64,000 nucleotides of DNA from Acidobacteriota bacterium (GTDB taxonomy: Bacteria > Acidobacteriota > Thermoanaerobaculia > UBA5066), in NCBI GenBank assembly GCA_016716715.1, contig JADJVE010000008.1, forward strand, positions 166,501-230,500. Direction: 5' to 3'. Below the pieces are notes generated by a model. That model saw only the letters and a list, made by a program, of their open reading frames with translations, ran no database searches and was not told where the DNA came from. Of this stretch, positions 24,969 to 32,899 are shown one piece after another. Numbering within the stretch: position 1 is the stretch's first letter; the number at the start of each line of letters is the position of its first letter. Made by a program: the position numbers and the translations under genes.

Positions 24969-26063
24969 GTGACGAAGAAGTGCCTCGATTGCCACGACAA
25001 GGAGGCCGCGCGGCTGACGGAGCGCCTGCGCCAGTCCACTCTTGGGTACTTCGACATGCTCACCATCTACATCGGCCAGAAGCTGGGCCTGTACGAGGCC
25101 CTCGCCGCGGCCGGCCCGCTCACCTCGGCCGAACTGGCCTCGCGGACCGATACCCACCCGCGGTACGTGCGCGAATGGCTGGAACAGCAGGCGGTCGGCG
25201 GGCTGCTCGCCGTCGACGATCCCGAGGCGCCGCACGAGAGCCGGCACTACCGGCTACCCGCGGGCCATGGCCGCGTGCTCGTCGAGCGTGACGACCCGAG
25301 CTGGCAAGGCACGCGCCCGCACAGCCTGCTCCCGTTGGCCCGTCAGATGCCCGCGCTGCTGGACGCGTTTCGACGGGGCGGCGGCCTCTCGCCTGTCGAC
25401 CACGATGACGACTCGCGGATGGCCCAAGCTTCGCTCGGCCGGGTCGCGTATTTGTCGTCGATGGGCGACTGGATCGCGGCTCTGCCGGACGTAGATGCCC
25501 GACTGCGACGCGAGCCACCGGCACGGGTTGCCGATCTCGGTTGCGGGGCCGGCTGGTCCGCCATCGCCCTCGCCAGCCACTACCCGCTGGTTCACGTGGA
25601 CGGTTTTGACATCGATGCCGAAAGCGTCGCGATGGCCCGGGAGAACGCCAGCGCCTCGGGAATGGCGGATCGCGTGCGGTTCGAGGCCTGCGATGCGGGC
25701 GATCCCGCCCTGGCGGGTAACTACGCCCTCGCTGTCGTCTTCGAGGCGCTCCACGACATGCCGCGGCCGGTCGATGCTCTTCGCACCCTGCGCCGGCTCG
25801 CGGGCGAGACCGGGGCCGTGCTCGTGGTGGACGAGAAGGTGGACGCGCTCTTCACGGCGCCGGGCAGCGACGTCGAGCGCTTCACGTATGGCTGGAGCGT
25901 CCTGTCTTGCCTGGCCTCGGGCATGACGGGCCCGGACCCTGCCGGAACCGGCGCCGTGATGCGCCCGGAGACGCTACGCGGCTACGCCACGTCCGCCGGG
26001 TTCAACAGGTTGGAAATCGTGCCCGTGCTTCACGACAGCTGGACTTTCTATCGGCTCCGCTGA
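24969..26063 (+). CDS. class I SAM-dependent methyltransferase with N-terminal winged-helix domain
   Basis: 364 residues from GTG 24969; the start is uncertain because there is no clear ribosome site. Residues 20-95 form a winged-helix dimerisation domain (SAELASRTDTHPRYVREWLE). The Rossmann methyltransferase part has motif I VADLGCGAGWSAIALA and the acidic GFDIDAESVAMAR. It is of the O/C-methyltransferase type with a fused helix-turn-helix. The N-terminal CLDCHDK is a CXXCH by sequence, but there is no export signal, so haem attachment is unlikely. It sits just upstream of the ars promoter. Substrate unknown. Confidence 0.75.
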   Translation: MTKKCLDCHDKEAARLTERLRQSTLGYFDMLTIYIGQKLGLYEALAAAGPLTSAELASRTDTHPRYVREWLEQQAVGGLLAVDDPEAPHESRHYRLPAGHGRVLVERDDPSWQGTRPHSLLPLARQMPALLDAFRRGGGLSPVDHDDDSRMAQASLGRVAYLSSMGDWIAALPDVDARLRREPPARVADLGCGAGWSAIALASHYPLVHVDGFDIDAESVAMARENASASGMADRVRFEACDAGDPALAGNYALAVVFEALHDMPRPVDALRTLRRLAGETGAVLVVDEKVDALFTAPGSDVERFTYGWSVLSCLASGMTGPDPAGTGAVMRPETLRGYATSAGFNRLEIVPVLHDSWTFYRLR

Positions 26064-26103
26064 GGCCGCCCTCGTCGAGGGCGCACGTTCGCGGCCTTTG
26101 ATC

Positions 26104-26131
26104 TTGACATATAAAGATTTATTGATATATT
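26104..26131 (+). promoter_or_regulatory. arsR promoter with overlapping ArsR operator
   Basis: TTGACA (26104-26109) and TATATT (26126-26131) are separated by 16 bases. Between them lies ATAAA-GATTTA-TTGAT (26111-26126), one base off the ArsR box ATCAA-N6-TTGAT found again at 26485. The predicted transcript start is near the GTG at 26138, so the message may be leaderless. The AT-rich block stands out in this G+C-rich DNA. Confidence 0.75.
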
Positions 26132-26137
26132 CGAGTC

Positions 26138-26464
26138 GTGGCAGCTCTCCTCCCGGCCCGCATGCTCGAGCGCCCCGCCGACCTGACGCGGCTCGCGTCG
26201 CTCTTCCATGCCCTGTCGGACGAGACTCGCCTCCGGATCGTGGGAAGGCTCCTGGGCGGCGAGCAGTGCGTCTGCAACCTCACGGACGCGCTCGACGCGG
26301 GCCAGTCCCGCCTCTCGTTCCACCTGAAGGCGCTGAAGGATGCCGGCCTCGTCTCCGACCGGCGGGAGGGGCGCTGGGTGCATTACTCGCTGAACCCGGA
26401 CGTTCTTCAGGAGATCAAGAACTTCGTCGGATCCGTGCGGGAAGGCGCCGCGCGCTGCTGCTGA
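26138..26464 (+). CDS. arsR: ArsR family metalloregulator, first ars copy
   Basis: 108 residues from GTG 26138; an ATG at 26162 is the alternative. Winged-helix fold with ALSDETRLRIVGRLLGG, then the metal-site motif QCVCNLTDAL in the recognition region (Cys-X-Cys as in As(III) sensors) and DAGQSRLSFHLKALKDAGLV. A CC pair ends the protein. It should repress its own promoter and the arsM promoter until arsenite or antimonite binds the cysteines. Confidence 0.93.
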   Translation: MAALLPARMLERPADLTRLASLFHALSDETRLRIVGRLLGGEQCVCNLTDALDAGQSRLSFHLKALKDAGLVSDRREGRWVHYSLNPDVLQEIKNFVGSVREGAARCC

Positions 26465-26484
26465 GAATTTCGTGTGACGGATAC

Positions 26485-26500
26485 ATCAAGAATCATTGAT
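26485..26500 (+). promoter_or_regulatory. ArsR operator upstream of arsM
   Basis: ATCAA-GAATCA-TTGAT is an exact instance of the ArsR/SmtB inverted repeat. It lies between arsR and arsM, 15 bases before the arsM ATG, so arsM can be repressed separately from arsR. Confidence 0.75.
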
Positions 26501-26515
26501 GAGAAGGGGGACCCC

Positions 26516-27331
26516 ATGGCGGAAACGAGCATCAAGGACGTGGTCAAGGAGAAGTACGGAGAAGCCGCCCGGCGGGCCGTGGCCGGGGAGACGTCGTGCT
26601 GCGCGCCGACGTGCTGTGGCGGGGAGAAGGACCCGATCACGTCGAACCTCTATTCGCTCTCTGAGACCGCGGGCCTCCCGGAGCTGGCCGTCTCCGCGTC
26701 GCTCGGGTGCGGCAACCCGACGGCGCTCGCGCAGCTGAGCGAGGGCGACACGGTTCTCGATCTCGGTTCGGGCGGAGGCATCGACGTCCTCCTGTCGGCG
26801 CGGCGCGTCGGCCCCACCGGGAAGGTCTACGGCCTCGACATGACGGACGACATGCTCGCCCTCGCGCGCGAGAACCAGCGCAAGGCGGGCGTCACGAACG
26901 TGGAGTTCCTCAAGGGCGAGCTCGAGAGCATCCCGCTCCCGGACGCGAGCATCGACGTCATCATCTCGAACTGCGTCGTGAATCTCTCCTCCGACAAGGA
27001 CCGCGCGCTCGCCGAGGCGTTCCGGGTCCTGAAGCCGGGCGGGCGTTTCGCGGTGTCCGACGTCGTCGTGCGCGGCGAGGTCCCGGGAGACGTGCGGAAG
27101 AGCGTCGAGCTCTGGATCGGCTGCCTCGCGGGCGCTCTCGAGGAGAGGGAATTTGAGGCGAAGCTGAAGAAGGCGGGCTTCACGGGCGTCGAGATCGTCC
27201 CGACGCGCCTCTACACGATCGAGGACGCGCGCGACTTCCTCTCGGCCGCGGGGATCGACGCGGACGCGATGGCGCCCCAGGTGGACGGGAAGTTCATGAG
27301 CGCGTTCGTCCGGGCAACGAAGCCGGCGTAG
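26516..27331 (+). CDS. arsM: arsenite S-adenosylmethionine methyltransferase
   Basis: 271 residues from ATG 26516 (GAGAAGGGGG upstream). Motif I is LDLGSGGGIDVLLSARRVG. The three As(III)-binding cysteines of ArsM are present: Cys65 (SLGCGNP), Cys153 (SNCVVNLSSDK, the hallmark segment) and Cys203 (IGCLAGAL). An extra N-terminal cluster CCAPTCCGG is typical of bacterial ArsM. It methylates arsenite to mono-, di- and trimethyl forms. It is followed after five bases by acr3. Confidence 0.95.
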   Translation: MAETSIKDVVKEKYGEAARRAVAGETSCCAPTCCGGEKDPITSNLYSLSETAGLPELAVSASLGCGNPTALAQLSEGDTVLDLGSGGGIDVLLSARRVGPTGKVYGLDMTDDMLALARENQRKAGVTNVEFLKGELESIPLPDASIDVIISNCVVNLSSDKDRALAEAFRVLKPGGRFAVSDVVVRGEVPGDVRKSVELWIGCLAGALEEREFEAKLKKAGFTGVEIVPTRLYTIEDARDFLSAAGIDADAMAPQVDGKFMSAFVRATKPA

Positions 27332-27336
27332 GTCCG

Positions 27337-28380
27337 ATGACCGACGGCATCGCGAGGAAGCTCTCCTTCCTCGACCGCTGGCTCACCTTCTGGATCTTCG
27401 CCGCGATGGCGGCGGGAGTGGCCATCGGCTCGTTCGTTCCGGGGGTCGAGGGATTCATCAACTCGTTCCAGGTGGGCACGACGAACATCCCGATCGCACT
27501 CGGGCTCATCCTGATGATGTACCCCGCCTTCGCCAAGGTGAGGTACGAGGAGATGGGCGACGTCTTCCGGGACCGGAAGATCGTCGGGCTCTCTCTTCTC
27601 CAGAACTGGGTGATCGGCCCGATTCTGATGTTCTTCCTCGCCATCGTGTTTCTGCGCGACCACCCCGACTACATGGTCGGGCTCATCCTGATCGGCCTCG
27701 CCCGCTGCATCGCGATGGTCATCGTGTGGAACGAGCTCGCGAAGGGCGACACCGAGTACGCCGCGGGGCTCGTGGCCTTCAACAGCGTCTTCCAGGTGCT
27801 GTTCTACAGCGTCTACGCGTGGTTCTTCATCACGGTGCTCCCTCCCGTGTTCGGTCTCGAAGGAAGCCTCGTGAAGGTCGGCATGAGAGAGATCGCGAAG
27901 AGCGTCTTCATCTACCTGGGGATCCCCTTTCTCGCCGGCGCAATCACCCGGTTCGTCGGCGTGAAGCTGAAAGGAAGGGAGTGGTACCACCGGGAGTTCG
28001 TCCCCAGGATCAGCCCGGTGACGCTGGTGGCTCTCCTCTTCACGATCGTGGTGATGTTCAGCCTGAAGGGGAAGCTCATCGTCTCGATCCCGATGGACGT
28101 CGTCCGGATCGCGATCCCGCTCCTCGTCTACTTCGTCGTGATGTTCCTCGTCTCGTTCTTCATGGGAAAGCGGGCCGGAGCCGGCTACAGCAAGACGACG
28201 ACCCTGGCCTTCACCGCGGCCAGCAACAACTTCGAGCTGGCGATCGCCGTCGCCGTCGCGGTCTTCGGGATCAACTCCGGGGCCGCCTTCGCGGCGGTCA
28301 TCGGGCCGCTCGTCGAGGTGCCGGTGATGATCGGCCTCGTGAACGTGGCGTTCTGGTTCCAGCGGCGGTACTTCGCATGA
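27337..28380 (+). CDS. acr3: ACR3-type arsenite efflux permease
   Basis: 347 residues, ten hydrophobic helices of the bile/arsenite/riboflavin transporter superfamily. The essential ACR3 Cys is Cys124 in LIGLARCIAMVIVWNEL. The helix SNNFELAIAVAVAVFG with its Glu and the closing GPLVEVPVMIGLVNVAFWF are characteristic. It exports arsenite using the proton-motive force. Overlaps arsC by ATGA. Confidence 0.95.
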   Translation: MTDGIARKLSFLDRWLTFWIFAAMAAGVAIGSFVPGVEGFINSFQVGTTNIPIALGLILMMYPAFAKVRYEEMGDVFRDRKIVGLSLLQNWVIGPILMFFLAIVFLRDHPDYMVGLILIGLARCIAMVIVWNELAKGDTEYAAGLVAFNSVFQVLFYSVYAWFFITVLPPVFGLEGSLVKVGMREIAKSVFIYLGIPFLAGAITRFVGVKLKGREWYHREFVPRISPVTLVALLFTIVVMFSLKGKLIVSIPMDVVRIAIPLLVYFVVMFLVSFFMGKRAGAGYSKTTTLAFTAASNNFELAIAVAVAVFGINSGAAFAAVIGPLVEVPVMIGLVNVAFWFQRRYFA

Positions 28381-28796
28381 GCAAGCCTCGTGTCCTGATC
28401 CTCTGCACGGGCAATTCCTGCCGGTCGCAGATGGGCGAGGGCTGGGTCCGCCACGACCTCGGCGACCGCGTCGAGGTCCATTCCGCCGGAACGCGGCCGT
28501 CCACCGTGCATCCGCTCGCGATCCGCGTCATGGCCGAGGCGGGCGTCGACATCTCGCCCTACCGCAGCAAGTCCGTCGAGGCGCTGAAGGGCGTCGCGTT
28601 CGACCTCGTCGTCACGGTCTGCGACTCCGCGCGCGAGGCATGTCCGATCCTGCCGGGCGCGCGGAAGATGCTCCACGAGACCTTCGAAGATCCTGCCCTG
28701 GCAGGTGACGGCGAGGACGCCCTGCCCGTGTTCCGGCGCGTGCGCGACGAAATCCGCGCCCGGCTCGTTCCTCTCGTCGCGGCGGAGTTGAAATGA
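28377..28796 (+). CDS. arsC: thioredoxin-coupled arsenate reductase
   Basis: 139 residues of the low-molecular-weight phosphatase fold. The P-loop is Cys10-TGNSCR, and the redox relay cysteines Cys82 and Cys89 (VCDSAREACP) occupy exactly the positions of the pI258-type enzyme. It reduces arsenate to arsenite, ending with a Cys82-Cys89 disulfide that thioredoxin must reduce; thiol-redox genes lie downstream in the same cluster. Overlaps the permease gene by ATGA. Confidence 0.95.
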   Translation: MSKPRVLILCTGNSCRSQMGEGWVRHDLGDRVEVHSAGTRPSTVHPLAIRVMAEAGVDISPYRSKSVEALKGVAFDLVVTVCDSAREACPILPGARKMLHETFEDPALAGDGEDALPVFRRVRDEIRARLVPLVAAELK

Positions 28797-29863
28797 GCGA
28801 GGCCCTCTCCCTTCCCAGCTACAAGCAAGAAGCGCCGGCGGCTGGCCTGCGGCCCAGGACCGTCCTTCTCCATCTCTTGGCTCTCGCCGCCTGGGTGGGC
28901 GCCTATGTCGTGAACGGGGACGTCTCGCGGTTCGTCACGACCCGTCTCCTCGGCCTCACGCCCGGGACGCATCTCGGCGCGGCGGTGGAGTTCTTCGTCT
29001 TCGAGGTGCCGAAGGTCCTTCTCCTCCTCACGCTCGTCGTCTTCGTCGTAGGCATCGTGAGGAGCTTCTTCACGCCGGAGAGGACGCGGACGCTTCTGGC
29101 CGGGCGGCGGGAGACCGCCGGGAACGCTCTCGCGTCGCTCCTCGGCGTCGTCACGCCGTTCTGCTCGTGCTCGGCGGTCCCGATGTTCATCGGCTTCGTG
29201 ACGGCCGGCGTGCCGCTCGGCGTGACGTTCTCGTTCCTCGTGGCAGCGCCCATGGTCAACGAAATCGCGCTCGCGCTCCTCTTCGGTCTCTTCGGCTGGA
29301 AGGTCGCGGGGCTCTACCTCGGCACCGGCCTCCTGATCGCCTTCGCCTCCGGCTGGGTCATCGGCAGGCTGAAGCTCGAGGGGTGGGTGGAGCCCTGGGT
29401 CTACAAGACCCGCGGCTTCGTGGGAGAAACGGCGGGAGAGAAGCCCGGCTGGGAGCAGCGCCTCGCGATCGGACGCGGGGAAGTCCGCGAGATCGTCGGG
29501 AAGGTCTGGCTCTATGTCATCGCCGGGATCGCCGTCGGCGCGGGAATCCACGGCTGGGTGCCCGAGAACTTCATGGCGTCGATCATGGGCAAGGGCGCTT
29601 GGTGGTCCGTGCCGCTCGCCGTCCTGATCGGGATTCCGATGTACTCGAACGCCGCGGGAATCCTCCCGGTCGTGCAGGCCCTCCTGGGCAAGGGGGCAGC
29701 GCTCGGCACTGTTCTCGCGTTCATGATGTCGGTCATCGCTCTGTCGCTCCCGGAGATGGTCATCCTCCGGAAGGTCCTCACGCCGCGCCTCATCGCGGTC
29801 TTCGTTGGCGTCGTCGGAACGGGAATCCTCCTCGTCGGGTACCTCTTCAACGCACTTCTCTGA
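28793..29863 (+). CDS. SO_0444/ArsP-like permease (DUF318 family)
   Basis: 356 residues, about eight hydrophobic helices in two halves. The signature GVVTPFCSCSAVPMFIGFVT carries the Cys-Ser-Cys of ArsP/SO_0444 permeases; the second half repeats the pattern as GIPMYSNAAGILPVV without cysteines. Such permeases export trivalent organoarsenicals or other metalloids, which fits an operon that also makes methylated arsenic. No ATPase is present. Substrate is inference from the family and neighbours. Confidence 0.85.
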   Translation: MSEALSLPSYKQEAPAAGLRPRTVLLHLLALAAWVGAYVVNGDVSRFVTTRLLGLTPGTHLGAAVEFFVFEVPKVLLLLTLVVFVVGIVRSFFTPERTRTLLAGRRETAGNALASLLGVVTPFCSCSAVPMFIGFVTAGVPLGVTFSFLVAAPMVNEIALALLFGLFGWKVAGLYLGTGLLIAFASGWVIGRLKLEGWVEPWVYKTRGFVGETAGEKPGWEQRLAIGRGEVREIVGKVWLYVIAGIAVGAGIHGWVPENFMASIMGKGAWWSVPLAVLIGIPMYSNAAGILPVVQALLGKGAALGTVLAFMMSVIALSLPEMVILRKVLTPRLIAVFVGVVGTGILLVGYLFNALL

Positions 29864-29919
29864 GATTGCCGCCCGCCTGATGCAGGCGCCTCATGTTCGG
29901 GGGAGCCGGGCGCCCGATA

Positions 29920-29941
29920 CATTTCGGCTTGTGCCGAAATG
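29920..29941 (+). promoter_or_regulatory. perfect palindrome over the second arsR start
   Basis: CATTTCGGC (29920-29928), loop TTGT, GCCGAAATG (29933-29941): two exact nine-base arms. The ATG of the ArsR gene at 29939 is the end of the right arm. This is a likely operator, and as RNA it could also mask the start codon. Confidence 0.7.
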
Positions 29942-30349
29942 ACGAAGTCCGGCCTCTCCGCCACGACCGCCGCCGCCAAGGCTCTCGCGCACCCGGCGCG
30001 GCTGCGGGTTCTCGCGATGCTCTCCGGCGGGCCTCTCTGCGTCTGCCAGATGACCGCCGTTCTCGGCTTCGCTCCGTCCACGGTCTCCGAGCACCTCAGG
30101 GAGCTGAAGCGGGCGGGCCTCCTGGTCGAGGAGAAGAACGGCAAGTTCGTCTTGTACCGGCTCGCCCCGTCGCCTGACGCGGCACGGTGGAGGCAACTCG
30201 TGCGCCGCGGTCTGGACGGCGATCCCGTCGCCCTGGCCGACGCCGTCCTCGTGGCCCGGCTTCGCCGGATTCCCGTCGAGGAGTTCGCCGCAACGGGCGG
30301 CCGGATTCCGCCGCCTCGAAAAGCTCGTCCAGGAGGATCACCCCGATGA
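29939..30349 (+). CDS. ArsR family regulator, second ars copy
   Basis: 136 residues. ALAHPARLRVLAMLSGG and the metal motif PLCVCQMTAVLGF (Cys-X-Cys in the binding helix) are followed by FAPSTVSEHLRELKRAGL and a beta wing. The C-terminal 40 residues are a longer Arg/Pro-rich extension than in the first ArsR. It begins the thioredoxin/CcdA set and overlaps the thioredoxin gene by ATGA. The start codon lies inside a perfect palindrome, so autorepression is likely. Confidence 0.9.
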   Translation: MTKSGLSATTAAAKALAHPARLRVLAMLSGGPLCVCQMTAVLGFAPSTVSEHLRELKRAGLLVEEKNGKFVLYRLAPSPDAARWRQLVRRGLDGDPVALADAVLVARLRRIPVEEFAATGGRIPPPRKARPGGSPR

Positions 30350-30762
30350 CGCTCCGCCTGTCCGCATTGATCGTCGCCGTCGCGCTTTCGGCCGGGGCTT
30401 CGGCGAGTTCTCCCGCAGCCACGCCCGCGTCCGAAGCCCGGATCCCGGCTCTTTCCCCGGACGAGCTCGACTCCGCCCTGAAGGCCGGGGTCCCGCTCAT
30501 CGTCGAGTTCGGCGGAGAGACGTGCATCCCGTGCATGAAGATGCAGCCGGTCCTGCAGAGTCTCCAGGCGCGTCTCGGCAAACGCGCGCGCGTCTCCAAC
30601 TTCTGGATCCAGCCGAACCCGGACGTCGCCCGGCGACACCAGATCATGGTGATACCGACGCAGATCATCTTCGACTCCAAGGGGCGCGAGATCTTCCGGC
30701 ACATGGGCTACTTCGCGCAGCCCGATTTCGAGAAAGCCCTGAAGGAGAAGGGACTCCTCTGA
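30346..30762 (+). CDS. exported thioredoxin-like protein
   Basis: 138 residues; ATG with AGGAGG at 30331-30336. A signal peptide (about residues 1-22) precedes a thioredoxin fold with active site GGETCIPCMKM and cis-Pro loop VIPTQIIFDSKG. The Cys-Ile-Pro-Cys site suggests a reductant. Immediately followed by a CcdA-like membrane protein, which would keep it reduced from the cytoplasm. Confidence 0.88.
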   Translation: MTLRLSALIVAVALSAGASASSPAATPASEARIPALSPDELDSALKAGVPLIVEFGGETCIPCMKMQPVLQSLQARLGKRARVSNFWIQPNPDVARRHQIMVIPTQIIFDSKGREIFRHMGYFAQPDFEKALKEKGLL

Positions 30763-31466
30763 TGGAGAACCTGCTGGCCGGCCTCGCCGCGCAGGCTGCC
30801 GCCGCGCCGGCCCCGGTCATGCTCGCCCTCGTGTTTCTCGGGGGCGTGCTCTCGTCCGCGAGCCCCTGCGTCCTCGCGGCGGTCCCTCTCGTCGTCGCGA
30901 CGGTCGGCGGCGCCGGAACGACCAAGGCGCGCGCCGCGGCGCTCACGGCAGCGTTCGCGACAGGTCTCGCGGTGTGCTTCACGGCGCTCGGTGCGGTGGC
31001 GGCTCTTTCGGGGCGCCTGCTCGGCGACGTCGGCGTGGTCTGGCCCCTGCTGCTGTCGGCCGTCCTCGCGGTCATGGGCCTTCACCTCGCGGGCGTCGTC
31101 CAGCTCCCGATGCCGCACGTCGACGCGTCCCGGCTCGGCAAGGCCGGGATCGCGGGCGCGTTCGGGCTCGGCGCCCTCACGGGAACGCTGTCGTCCCCGT
31201 GCGCGACGCCGATCCTCGTCGTCATCCTCTCCCTCGTCGCGTTCGAGCAGAAGGTTCTATGGGGAACGACGCTGCTCCTGGCGTATTCAGCCGGTCACGT
31301 GGTCCTGCTGCTCGCGGCGGGTGTCGCGACCGGGTTCGTGACGGCCTTCGTCGGGAGTCGCGCCGCCGTTTGGGCCGGGCGGCTGCAGCGGGCCTTCGGG
31401 TGGGTCCTCGTCATTCTCGGCGTCGGAGTGGGCGCCACGGCGCTTCGCCGCGTGCTCGCAGCCTGA
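30762..31466 (+). CDS. CcdA/DsbD-type transmembrane thiol-electron transporter
   Basis: 234 residues, six hydrophobic helices with the two CcdA cysteines in SSASPCVLAAVPLVV and TLSSPCATPILVVIL. It transfers reducing power from cytoplasmic thioredoxin to periplasmic thiol proteins, here probably the thioredoxin-like protein encoded just upstream (one-base overlap, TGATG). Confidence 0.9.
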   Translation: MENLLAGLAAQAAAAPAPVMLALVFLGGVLSSASPCVLAAVPLVVATVGGAGTTKARAAALTAAFATGLAVCFTALGAVAALSGRLLGDVGVVWPLLLSAVLAVMGLHLAGVVQLPMPHVDASRLGKAGIAGAFGLGALTGTLSSPCATPILVVILSLVAFEQKVLWGTTLLLAYSAGHVVLLLAAGVATGFVTAFVGSRAAVWAGRLQRAFGWVLVILGVGVGATALRRVLAA

Positions 31467-31490
31467 GACTTCGGAGACAAGGAGAACGTC

Positions 31491-31745
31491 ATGGAAAACA
31501 TCGTGCGCAGGAAGATCGAGATCCTCGGCCCGGGGTGCGCCCGCTGCAAGGAGACGTACCGCGTCGTGCGGCAGGTGGTCGAGACGGATCAGCTGAACGT
31601 CGACGTCGAGAAGGTCGAGTCGATCGAGCGGATGGTCGAGCTGGGGCTCATGGCGACACCAGGGGTCGTGATCGACGGTAAGGTCGTCGTGTACGGCCGC
31701 ATTCCGAAGGTCGACGAGATCCGCAAGCTCCTCGCGGACGCCTGA
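31491..31745 (+). CDS. small thioredoxin-fold redox-active disulfide protein (MTH895/TM0996 type)
   Basis: 84 residues; ribosome site AAGGAG at 31480-31485. Active site GPGCARCKETYRVV (Cys-Ala-Arg-Cys) and the cis-Pro strand MATPGVVIDGKVV match the small glutaredoxin-like redox disulfide family that is often found beside DUF318 permeases. It could hand electrons to ArsC or bind metalloid for the permease; both are inference. Confidence 0.88.
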   Translation: MENIVRRKIEILGPGCARCKETYRVVRQVVETDQLNVDVEKVESIERMVELGLMATPGVVIDGKVVVYGRIPKVDEIRKLLADA

Positions 31746-31760
31746 CGCTTTTGGCCGCGC

Positions 31761-32762
31761 CTACCGAACCGGGAAGTTGTTCCTCGTCGTGCGCGCGGAT
31801 GGCGCGGCGGCCACGGCGGGTTCGAGCCAGTCGCGATTGGCGAACAGCTCGTCCGGGATGAGCACGTCGAAGTGGTTGAAGAGCGCGGTGACGAAGTGCG
31901 AGGAGGCTTCGTCGAGCGCGACGGGGCGCTCGAGCACGAGCGCGCGCTGGCGGGAATGGTGAAAGCCCGGAATCTTGTGAGCGACGAGCCTGCCGGCCGC
32001 GAGGTGATCCCGCAGCACGTCCCGCGAGAGGAACGAGATCCCCTCGCCGTCCAGGATCGCCTGGATGATCAGGTGCAGGTCGTCGTGGACGATGACCTGC
32101 CGGAACTCTCTGAGGTCGTGCCCGACCGCGTGCAGGTTGCTCTCGAGCAGCATCCTCGAGCAGCAGCCCTCGCGGCGGACGAAGAACGGTACGTCCAGGA
32201 GCGCCTCGATCGGCGTGTCGTGCGGCGGGAGGTCGAGGGCCGGAGCGCTGGCGAAGACCACCTCGTCCCCGGGCAAGGGAAACGAGGCGAGAGGGGAAAG
32301 GTCGAAGGCCTCGCAGAGCTCCATGACGGCGAGGTCGAACGAGCGGGCCGTGATGCCCTGCAGGATCTGCTCGGGGCTGTTGAAGACGAACTTGAGGTCC
32401 GCCGAGTCCGGGCAGGCCAGCATGAAGTCCTTGAGGACGCTCGGGAGGTGCGCGATCCCGAAGGACGGCGTGCAGGAGAACGCGATCTTGGACTTACCGC
32501 CGAGGACGCGGAGCCCGGACATCAGGTTCTGCTCGACGCCGAGAAGGGTCTGGGCAGCCTCGAAGACGAGCTTGCCGGCCGGAGTGGGCCGGAGCGCCCG
32601 GCCGGACCGGTCGATGAGCTCGCAGCCGTACTGCTCCTCGAGCATCTTGATGCGGCGTGACACTCCGGGCTGGGTCAGGTTCAGGTTTTCAGCAGCTCGC
32701 GAAAACGTTCCGGCCTTGACGACCTCGACGAACGTCTTCAGGTAGGACGACTCCACCGGCAT
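31761..32762 (-). CDS. LysR family transcriptional regulator
   Basis: 333 residues from ATG 32762 (a GTG precedes it by one codon). The HTH is clear: FVEVVKAGTFSRAAENLNLT, QPGVSRRIKMLEEQYGCELI, RPTPAGKLV. The ligand-binding domain starts at about residue 95 and includes REGCCSRMLLESNLHA with paired cysteines. It is divergent from the porin/molybdoenzyme cluster and is its likely regulator. Confidence 0.92.
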   Translation of the reverse strand: MPVESSYLKTFVEVVKAGTFSRAAENLNLTQPGVSRRIKMLEEQYGCELIDRSGRALRPTPAGKLVFEAAQTLLGVEQNLMSGLRVLGGKSKIAFSCTPSFGIAHLPSVLKDFMLACPDSADLKFVFNSPEQILQGITARSFDLAVMELCEAFDLSPLASFPLPGDEVVFASAPALDLPPHDTPIEALLDVPFFVRREGCCSRMLLESNLHAVGHDLREFRQVIVHDDLHLIIQAILDGEGISFLSRDVLRDHLAAGRLVAHKIPGFHHSRQRALVLERPVALDEASSHFVTALFNHFDVLIPDELFANRDWLEPAVAAAPSARTTRNNFPVR

Positions 32763-32779
32763 CACCTCGGGCGGGCTCC

Positions 32780-32794
32780 ATGACGAGTCGTTAT
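32780..32794. promoter_or_regulatory. putative LysR-type T-N11-A box
   Basis: ATGACGAGTCGTTAT has the dyad ACGA-G-TCGT inside a T-N11-A frame. It lies 18 bases upstream of the LysR start and about 105 bases upstream of the porin start, as expected for a divergent LysR-controlled promoter. Confidence 0.5.
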
Positions 32795-32899
32795 GGGGCC
32801 CATGCGGCCTCCGCAGTGTACCTGAGACGGGCGAGGCCCTAGGTTGTGGTTGTCACCCTCGGGTCGACGTTTACCAGCTTTAAACCTTCAGGAGGTTGC

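Noticed and set aside
24975..25000. CXXCH in the methyltransferase N-terminus as a haem site
   Set aside because: The protein has no export signal and the rest is a cytoplasmic methyltransferase.
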